Made by a program: the position numbers and the translations under genes. The notes beneath the pieces are model-generated. The model was given only the letters and a program-made list of their open reading frames with translations, was not told where the DNA came from and did no database searches. 64,000 nucleotides of DNA from Actinernus sp. WN-2022 (Eukaryota; Cnidaria; Anthozoa; Actiniaria; Actinernidae). Shown here piece by piece: positions 56,800 to 64,000 of this stretch (the first letter of the stretch is position 1; every line of letters starts with the position of its first letter). Location of the stretch: positions 4,077,877 to 4,141,876 of the forward strand of contig JAOWCC010001634.1 in NCBI GenBank assembly GCA_030867875.1, given 5' to 3'.

Positions 56800-59189
56800 G
56801 ATAGACCAGTTCGCGTTTTTTTCGACATTGTGGTGAGGTACAAAAGTGTTCGATTTATAAGAAAACATATCAAAAAAGATTGCCGGAAACGCCACACTGT
56901 ATCGGGTGACAGCCGTAATTCACAGATTATAGTTTTGCACAGTATATGGCGAGATTTCCAAGGATTTTATTCTTCCCGGCTACACCAAGATAAACAGCAC
57001 TAAAGAATGGTATCTATATTTCATTACTTGCTTGTATTTTTTGCTGTGTTTCGAGTCATAAACAGTCCGAATTTTACCAAAGTGAAGTCGCAAGCTGTTT
57101 ATATAGATTACAAAACTCAACAAAGATTTTTTACGGGAAGGCTCCGCCCCGAGGTCCAAACCCTTACCCTTATATACCATTTTTGACTGAATTCTACACA
57201 ATTCTTATGAATCGAACACTTCTGCACCCATTTCAAAATGTCGGGAAAAACCGCGAACATATTCCTGTCTGTTTGTTGTCCCGAGGGCACGATTTGTTTC
57301 AGTTTATTATCGTTTTGCATCATCTTTAAAACGGCATCTAAGCCAATGATTCCTATTTAAATATTCAATATCTTCCGTAATAATACCGAGTACATATTCG
57401 CACTCAGTCTAAATATTGCCGTAAAATCGGCATAACATCAGATTGGAAAGCAGATATTGTGGTGGTTGTTGGTTGTTGGCCATGGTGGTTGATCAAACGT
57501 CAACCAAGATGGCGGCGATAACGTCATGTGGAAATTTACTGCGAATTCCCAGTTGTAGCTCCGCAGTCAATGTTGTATTCATTAACGGCTGCAGGAAACG
57601 CCAACATTAGCGAAATATAAAAAGATATCAAAATGGTAATGACTGTAGATATTGATTCAAGCGCACAATATTGCAAATATCTGAATGTCCTTGATGTTAA
57701 TCGCAGTAGATTTGAGTTTTATCAGTTTTGGAAAGATTGGTTCTGATCAAGGACTGCTCGATATACAGGGCATAAAAACGAGCAGATGGCAAGCACTTAA
57801 ACATCTTGTTCATTAAAAAGGCCCTAAGTAAATCTATATCTTCAAGCTCAAAGGGTAGCCCAAAACAAATACTTCAGTGTTTCTGATATCTATTCTGAAC
57901 ATTTTAATTATTCAAATACTGAAATGGCTCCAAAAACCTGGTTCTACAAAGTGATTTGGATGACTTGATTAATGGTTCATCCCGGCACTTGTTCTAGTTT
58001 TTCACGACACAATTGCAAGAAGATGGACATGTAATTGCTTTGTATTATCTTCGGTAAAAATACGATTCCTGATCTCAGAGTAATATTCTTTCGAATAATA
58101 AGCGTGGGTGTATTATGTCTTACTTGGTAGATCGTTTCGGTTCATCTCATTAGACGGATTACTGCATGGCTATCTGTGAGAGTGAATATTACGAGAATTC
58201 AATTATGCACGTGGATCTAAGAATCTGTTTTGTATTGTTGCAGGTGGTTTAAAACCAGGCGAATTAAAACGACTATTTTAGCAGTGCATTATTGTTTTGG
58301 CCAAGTGTTATAATATTTCGTTCGGTGTTTGTTTTGTAGACTCTGTAACGGGTATATACAAGAACGATGTGAGTATTGTAGGCCTATTAGGACTAATTAT
58401 AGCATTTTATGCAGAGCTGCGTTTTCAAATGCGAAAACAAAATATGAGAAGTGTTTGGACTACTGAACAAGTCATACTAAGGGTACTAAATGAAAGGGTA
58501 CTAAATAAAAAAAACTGAGTACGGATAATTATACATGTATACATGTATACAGCTATTTCGAAATATACTTACTGTTGAAAAGCACAATTTACAAAATGCA
58601 ACTACATAAGTCAAAGGAAATTATAGGGATACGGTAAATACATTAATCAGTCCTTCGCTATAGGTTTTAGAGTGAACTATCGAATAAGGATCGACAAAAA
58701 CGACTTTGTGAATTATACTCACAGTTCGATTTCTTGAATGCCCGGCTCTCAGGGTGTCGAAGACTAGCTATGGCGAAAATTACAAATGATCTGTCTCTGC
58801 TCTTTAGGCGACCACTTTAACCCGCAAGCTTGTAAATCTTCGAGACAAGTGCTGAATCGTATAAATTTGACTGTATTATATTATTAGGGAATTACAAGCA
58901 GTTGTTCCGACATGCCCTGGCCGGATTTCTAATGATATAAATATCCATGTAAATTCTGATTTCTGTTTGCATTCAGACAATGTGTTATTATATATATTTA
59001 TATTTCGGTTTACAAGAAATGAATTTCAATCTTTAATTCTTTTCTTTATCGATTTTCCGTGTTGTAAAAATGCTAAATATAATAATGAGCATAGAAGTGT
59101 CAATATAGAATGCGGAGAAACCGCGGAGAAATCTCATTTCAAGGTGTTAGCATATTTTTACTGCGGAAGCACTGCGATCTAATATACCC
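56800..59189. other. Spacer, nothing recognised
   Basis: Short frames only (for example 58,297-58,518 +, 73 codons, unassigned). A fragment with AAGATGGCGGCGATAACGTC (57,507-57,535) resembles the inner arm of the ISL2EU-type MITEs. ATACATGTATAC runs lie at 58,531-58,552. Confidence 0.45.
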
Positions 59190-59192
59190 TTA

Positions 59193-59336
59193 TAGCGATG
59201 TTTCGTGTGTCGTCATCTATTGTCATTAATGTGCCAACCAGAGATCCATTGGTTCCTAACACAAAGCGGGCTTTACAAATCATGGTTGGCACATTAGCAT
59301 AACAATTGTAATGTTTATCAACACGAAACATCGCTA
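59193..59336. mobile_element. 144 bp palindromic MITE with TTA duplication
   Basis: TAGCGATGTTTCGTGT / ACACGAAACATCGCTA ends, and inner arms AATGTGCCAACC / GGTTGGCACATT. Flanked by TTA at 59,190-59,192 and 59,337-59,339. Harbinger-type target. Confidence 0.82.
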
Positions 59337-59409
59337 TTACCCGATCGGCTCGGGTTTATCTACAATAAAGACCGGTCGAACAAAATCTGAGACAGAGACT
59401 GAGTTGGTC

Positions 59410-59475
59410 ATTATAAATGCAAGGGCTTTATCTGTATATTGGTCAATATATAGATAAAGCCCTTGCATTTATAAT
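59410..59475. repeat. 66 bp near-perfect palindrome
   Basis: ATTATAAATGCAAGG and GCTTTATCT are mirrored exactly as AGATAAAGC and CCTTGCATTTATAAT. The 18 nt between (GTATATTGG...) can itself pair almost completely, leaving about 2 nt unpaired. A TTTATACAG...TTGTATTTATGAAC block just downstream (59,495-59,535) resembles the same arms, diverged. Confidence 0.85.
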
Positions 59476-59934
59476 ATGTTTAAATACCCGGGTCTTTATA
59501 CAGCTAACGTCCTTGTATTTATGAACAATGCAAGGTTGTGCACTCAAGCTGACAGTCAGTTCAATGACCCGATATGAGAGCTCAAATACGAAGCTTTCAA
59601 TCACTCCCTGTTTAAGGACGCGAGCCGTCTTATCCGATTATGGGACGTAATTTGTTTTCACCATACTCCAACTGTGCATGTTAGTGACATAATGTTAGCG
59701 CCGAAATAACTATTCTATGCTTGTCACCACAATTCTAGAACATTCTTTTCATGAATATGGTTCGTTATGTAACAAAAACGTTTTATTGATTCATTATCAT
59801 GACTCAAGAGTTACATAACCTTTTATCTAAACCGAATGCATTGTATGATTCAGTGCTTTGTCTAATTTACAAACCTGCCAAGGGCATTGTTTCCTTTTTC
59901 TAAAGATCAAAGAATTGCTTTTGAGATCATAGGA

Positions 59935-60082
59935 ATAGATGGTTGCACTCAATCCCCAGAGATTTAAATGACAAAGGGCATGGCGGCGATGTTGGTGTAC
60001 CTAACAAAAGAATCTAACGAAGAATCTATTGTTAAAGGTACACCAACATGGCCGCCGTGACGTCATGTGCAACCCATCTATA
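59935..60082. mobile_element. ISL2EU-type MITE, copy 2
   Basis: Ends ATAGATGG-TTGCACTC and GTGCAACCCATCTATAG. Inner arms GGCGATGTTGGTGTACC / GGTACACCAACATGGCCGCC with GTGACGTCATG. Nearly identical to copy 3, 17 bp away in the same orientation. Confidence 0.75.
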
Positions 60083-60098
60083 GGCACTATAAAAACAA

Positions 60099-60246
60099 AT
60101 AGATGGGTTGCACTCAATCCCCAGAGATTCAAATGACAAAGGGCATGGCGGCCATGTTGCTGTACAGAACAAAAGAAGCTAACGAAGAATCTATTGTTAA
60201 AGGTACACCAACATGGCCGCCGTGACGTCATGTGCATCCATCTATA
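60099..60246. mobile_element. ISL2EU-type MITE, copy 3
   Basis: Same structure as copy 2: ATAGATGGGTTGCACTC start, GTGCATCCATCTATAG end. The two copies differ at only a few sites, indicating recent insertion or tandem duplication. It abuts the next MITE without spacer. Confidence 0.75.
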
Positions 60247-60254
60247 GCTTTAAT

Positions 60255-60535
60255 CATAGTTAATAGAGTGGAATGGTTAGGAAACTCAGGGACCTTCTTT
60301 GTTATAGGTCTTTGTTCGCTTTTTTCAACCACTACCGTGCACAAAACACAATAGAAATTCCAACATGTTAATCAATCAGCCAATAGAAACGTGTGAGTTC
60401 AGTCGTTCAGGGAACGCTAATGAACTATGATCGTGCACAATCTTTTGTCTTACCCATTCAACCTAAATCGCAGCGCCTTTGTTAGCCCTTTTGAAGTTTG
60501 CCGGGTTTCCTAACCATTCCACTCTATTAACTATG
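60255..60535 (-). mobile_element. 281 bp MITE with 7 bp target duplication, copy 2
   Basis: Ends CATAGTTAATAGAGTGGAAT / ATTCCACTCTATTAACTATG are flanked by CTTTAAT at 60,248-60,254 and 60,536-60,542. The interior is the reverse complement of 14,403-14,695 with high identity. Confidence 0.85.
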
Positions 60536-60542
60536 CTTTAAT

Positions 60543-61006
60543 TTAGTGAGAAAACCTCGCCAATCTTGTAATATTAAAGTCAGGTAAATACCTCGAACCT
60601 CGGTATTCAGTCATGTCATGTATATGGCTGAATGCCTCGGTTCTCGGTATTTATCTCTACAAACAGCATAAAATCACTTTTTTGGGCAACTTTAATTTGC
60701 TATGCAATACATATATGTTTGGCTATTGAAAAAAAATGTTAGCTAGTTAGAATAATATTAAGAAAATGTGGATGTATCAATCATACTTTTAGCTGCAGCT
60801 TCCTTTCATTTAGTGTCAGAACTTAAAATATTGCAAACTGACTGATCAAACTTGTAGAATGTCAACAACGACACCCTTTCTTAAAAAAGGTAATGTCAAG
60901 GAAATGTGTCTAGCATTAATCGGCAACCCGACAGGAACGAGCAATACGTCTGCAAATTAAACTAACTGAATAAGTGATATTTATAGGCTACAGAATAATG
61001 GACTAA
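60543..61006. other. Spacer, nothing recognised
   Basis: Inverted TACCTCGAAC / GGTTCTCGGTATTTA pieces at 60,585-60,655 suggest one more degenerate palindrome. No gene. Confidence 0.4.
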
Positions 61007-61080
61007 ACAAATGAACTCAGTTGGTAGAGCGCCAGACATGTAATCTGGAGGTCGTTGGGTTCGAGTCCCACTTGGGTCAG
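61007..61080 (+). pseudogene. tRNA-Thr(UGU)-like pseudogene or SINE head
   Basis: CTCAGTTGGTAGAGC (D arm/A box), the anticodon stem CCAGA/TCTGG with loop CATGTAA (anticodon TGT), and GGTTCGAGTCC (T arm/B box) are present in the right order and spacing. Position 33 is A instead of the invariant T. The 5' acceptor strand (AAACAAA region) does not pair with the 3' TTGGGTC, and no encoded CCA is expected. So it is either a dead tRNA gene or a tRNA-derived SINE 5' end. No second copy lies in this window. Confidence 0.65.
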
Positions 61081-61423
61081 AGATTGTTCTCTCTTTCCCT
61101 CGTAGGGCGTACACGTACACTTAGCACTACAGCTTACCACTTTACATCACACTATTTACACTTACTAGTGCTACGCGGCAAACATGATTTTATATCATAA
61201 CTACACAAACAAATGAACACTTTGACATTTGAAACTGGCTGAAAATTTAGTTCTAATATGACGATCATTCGTCGGCAATTTTCTTTTATAAATGGCGAGT
61301 TTCACTCGTAGGAGACAAATTCACGCATGCGCACTTGTGACCACGATTTCAATTCTGATTCAACGCGTTATCGTGTGACCCGCACGGCTCCGCGCACACT
61401 TTCCTTTCATCTGTTGTTCTCTC
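61081..61423. other. Spacer, nothing recognised
   Basis: Could be the body of a SINE following the tRNA-like head, but no poly-A or tandem tail and no second copy are seen here. Confidence 0.35.
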
Positions 61424-61537
61424 TACTCTGACAAAAACACGACTGGAACTGTAGAACATGAAAAAAGTACAGGAATCAGAGTGATTTCTGTAACTTTTTG
61501 AATGTTCTACAGCTTCATGAGTGTTTTTTTCAGAGTA
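61424..61537. mobile_element. 114 bp foldback repeat
   Basis: TACTCTGACAAAAACAC, CTGTAGAACAT and AGTACAGGAATCA are mirrored as TGATTTCTGTAACT, ATGTTCTACAG and GTGTTTTTTTCAGAGTA with almost no loop. Arm identity is about 80 percent. Confidence 0.72.
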
Positions 61538-62190
61538 CAGACCACAACAGACCCTGTTCTACTTGCTATATTTAATATATTTTTACGAACGAAATGCACA
61601 AACAGTCCTCGCAAGACCGACAGTTTTGTGTTCCGAAAAACGAAGTCATGAAATAATTAAGCCAGTTGTTAGCACTCGATTCAGTTATAGCTTTCTCATT
61701 CCATTTTACGAACAACGAACAATGAAAAATAATATCCGAATTTTGCAAGCACAATCACAAATGCCAAATCAAAAATTGATGTCAATAGCGAGCTTTTCTC
61801 TCTTACCTTGGATTCAAATCCCCATTTAACTGCAAGGAAGGTCCCAATAACTAGATCTTTCCATTCTGTTTGGTGAAAATAAGAGTTCCTTTACTAAAAG
61901 CTAACAAAATCTTCATCCTGGAGGTCGCGAAACCATTTGTGCATTGTAACCCACCAAAGGCCGAAGAAAAAAACATCCACTTTAAGTCCACTGTTCCTTG
62001 AATGCCGTTGAATTTTCGGCAAAAAATTGTCTTGACATTAGGTTATCCTTTTCTGAAATGTTGTTTAGTTCTCTTTCAATTTCAGCTTCAAAAGAAACCG
62101 CCAAAGTCCATTTGCAAATGTATCACTCCGCCATTTTGATTCGTAATGTTTTATAATATAGAAATCCTGATGAAATGACGTCATGTTCCA
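61538..62190. other. Spacer with a 102-codon unassigned frame
   Basis: Plus-strand 61,521-61,829 encodes 102 residues with an aromatic-rich N-terminus and no recognised family. It begins inside the foldback repeat, so it is probably not a gene. Confidence 0.3.
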
Positions 62191-62285
62191 AGTAACACGC
62201 GCTCTGATTGGTTTGTTCATACTTTCATGTCAGTGTCTATACTCTCATAAACACATGGTTTTTGACCAGTCAGAGTGCGCGTTAG
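62191..62285. repeat. Inverted repeat with GCGCTCTGATTGGT arms
   Basis: TAACACGCGCTCTGATTGGT and ACCAGTCAGAGTGCGCGTTA are inverted about 55 bp apart. The same CTCTGATTGGCT theme appears near 9,840-9,930. Confidence 0.65.
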
Positions 62286-63039
62286 TAAATATCTAATATA
62301 TAAATTATAATAAAAAAAATTGACTGAGTTAGGTCTGGCCGAATGGGGAACATTGGTCTATTAGACCACATAACGGTAGTCTCCAGTGCTTTGTTTTCAA
62401 TTAAATATATTGATACATTTTCTCTGGGAATACAGAAAAACAAAAACACTACTCAAGTGAATTTGAAAAGTCAGGTGATCTGAATTGGGACAACAAACAG
62501 ACAAGCTGAAAGGGTATATTCCGTGTACATGCGCTCGATCCATTGAGCCAAATATTTTCCCGTCGGGCCCTCTCACTCAGTCAATAAGTGCCTAGCGCTG
62601 CCAACCTTGATATTAGGTCCTGTCAGAGTATGACCTTATCATACGTTTTTATTACGTTTTTATAGCAAGAAAGCTGTTTCCACTAATGTCTTAAGTTTAT
62701 TTGTCACGATAACATGTTTCATAAGTTTACTATAATATCTATATATTATATATTATATGTTACCAGTAACACTTGCATCATGCTGTTTTGCCCTCGCAAC
62801 TGTAAAACTGTGACTTCAACGTTCACCCTTCAACAAAACGACCAGGCTATATAATTCCCTGTCCTACGGGCCTTCAGTAAATTAAACATTAAGTTATTGA
62901 ATAAGTTATTGTTAACTTATTGTCACACAGCCTTAGATCGTTCTACAACCCTGATAATTCTCGTTCCTGCAAAACTAACCCGCCCCTTTTCTGTTGTTCG
63001 TAATATTCACGCCGTTTGCTGAACTTTTTTTTTATAAAA
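62286..63039. other. Spacer, nothing recognised
   Basis: AT-rich, with TATATTATATATTATA near 62,742-62,758. No gene or repeat recognised. Confidence 0.4.
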
Positions 63040-63230
63040 TTTCGCATTATTGACATTAGTTAATTTAATTTAGTATAATCATTAATTTAATTTGGTTTAT
63101 ATGTATTAATTGTATATATTTTTCATCACGGACTCGCAGTAATTGGCGACAGCTGTTGCGGTGGCCTTACCTGCATGTTACGTACTATTTCATTATCTTT
63201 TCTGGTGAAGCTAACTAACTAACTAACTAA
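63040..63230 (+). mobile_element. Possible LINE 3' tail with (CTAA)n
   Basis: AT-rich sequence, then CACGGACTCGCAGTAATTGG and GTTGCGGTGGCC, ending in five CTAA units (63,209-63,229). The layout resembles the other LINE tails, but no coding part is visible. Confidence 0.35.
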
Positions 63231-64000
63231 TATCTGTTATTTCAATCTACATGAATACATATATGCACTTTTTCCATGCACTTCAAGAAGGTTTTAACGC
63301 CTGATGTTATTTTTTTTATCTAGGTTGTGGCAGAATGTCTTACTGTAGTTAACTTTAGACTCATGAAATTTATAATTACTGGTTATTTCATGGTTTTCTA
63401 TGGAATACGGGCGAATATTTCACGAGAAATTTATATTATTTAGTATACAATAACTATATATCCTATAACTAACAAATTTACAGGAAGAATGATCACGAAA
63501 ACAACTGAAGTAACTTACCCGACGATAGACTGCGAAATCCTCGGGTGACAAACGTTTTTAGTGCCGCACGCGTCTGCATGCAGACTAGTTATGTCAGTAT
63601 TCAAAATTATTGAATTCTGATTGGCTGTTAAAGAAATGGCGCGAAATTTCCAACATTTCGATTGGCCTAATCTAGCCATGAAATACCGCTCTGTATTTCA
63701 TGGAAAACCCATGAAATACCGCCCACAATTTCATAGTAAAGCTGAGCTTTAGGATAATACAAATTACGGGAGCATCCCAAGAACTCGTGATTTTGAACAT
63801 TGGCTAAAAGACTTGACCTCACCGCTAGATTAGAGCGGGAGAACCGCGTAGATCGGATCAGTTCAGATTATAAAATACATGGCAGATGGTTTTCCTATGT
63901 CCTATAAAAAATCGTATTCAATGCCTTCAAATTCTCCTAAATACAATCGCTTTCCGTTGGTTCAATCCACAGATTTTCAAAATCCCGAGTCAGCATTATA
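63231..64000. other. Spacer with CATGAAATACCGC palindromic traces
   Basis: CCATGAAATACCGC / GTATTTCATGG and CCCATGAAATACCGCCC at 63,677-63,725, plus TTTCATGG-GGAATACGGGCG at 63,388-63,412, look like remains of one palindromic repeat. No gene recognised to the window end. Confidence 0.4.

Noticed and set aside
58297..58518. 73-codon frame as a membrane protein gene
   Set aside because: A single weak hydrophobic stretch, no recognised family, and an AT-rich context in which such frames arise by chance.
60001..60237. 78-codon minus-strand frame with two identical halves
   Set aside because: It is the translation of two tandem MITE copies, not a repeat protein.
63513..63545. Second Kv-like exon end (TCGGGTAAGT resembling the Kv donor)
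   Set aside because: Only a short match around the donor; the upstream reading frame does not encode a channel pore.

Overview
The window is eukaryotic and most likely from a cnidarian, plausibly an anthozoan such as a stony coral. It has AT-rich spacers, one host gene with a very long intron, no operon-like packing, and a dense layer of DNA transposons, DIRS-like and LINE relics and palindromic MITEs of a kind common in cnidarian genomes. The species cannot be named from the sequence alone. LAYOUT. 1-0.9 kb (- strand): wreck of a Crypton-like/DUF3504 gene. 1.5-4.5 kb (+): decayed DIRS-like retroelement with RNase H and tyrosine recombinase, interrupted by a LINE 3' tail. 5.9-24.2 kb (-): a two-exon voltage-gated K+ channel gene whose 16.7 kb intron splits the selectivity filter codons. 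That intron carries about fifteen repeats, including three TTAA-flanked elements, a MITE with a 7 bp target duplication, and a second gag/recombinase relic. 24.2-27.2 kb: featureless upstream DNA. 27.24-32.82 kb: an apparently intact 5.6 kb DNA transposon of the ISL2EU type. Its THAP-DDE transposase (+) is convergent with a large accessory protein (-) that joins SWIM, YqaJ nuclease, two PHD fingers and a Ulp1-like cysteine protease. 34.8-35.3 kb: ~211 bp satellite. 36.2-39.98 kb: a 504 bp MITE, a LINE 3' end, a strong hairpin and a palindromic MITE. 40.8-42.4 kb: element with ~410 bp inverted arms that runs into a 100-N assembly gap. 42.5-52.5 kb: patchwork flanked by inverted ~315 bp copies. 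It contains two poly-G Harbinger-type MITEs, a 48 bp minisatellite, a hAT-type MITE, and a LINE disrupted by a 2,057 bp element that is itself disrupted by a 543 bp element. 52.5-59.2 kb: mostly unrecognised, with one LINE 3' end. 59.2-60.5 kb: a tight MITE cluster. 60.5-64 kb: a tRNA-Thr-like pseudogene or SINE head, palindromes and a LINE-like tail. HOW THE PARTS RELATE. The only convincing host gene is the K+ channel. The most interesting unit is the ISL2EU-like element: its transposase would act on the terminal repeats, and three short MITEs at 56.6, 59.9 and 60.1 kb carry similar ends, so they are candidate passengers. The other MITEs point to separate transposase sources (TWA-targeting Harbinger type, TTAA-targeting Kolobok or piggyBac type, hAT type) that are not encoded here. 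Splice sites, target duplications and motif spacings were read directly from the sequence. Family assignments rest on remembered family motifs and were not checked by database search.
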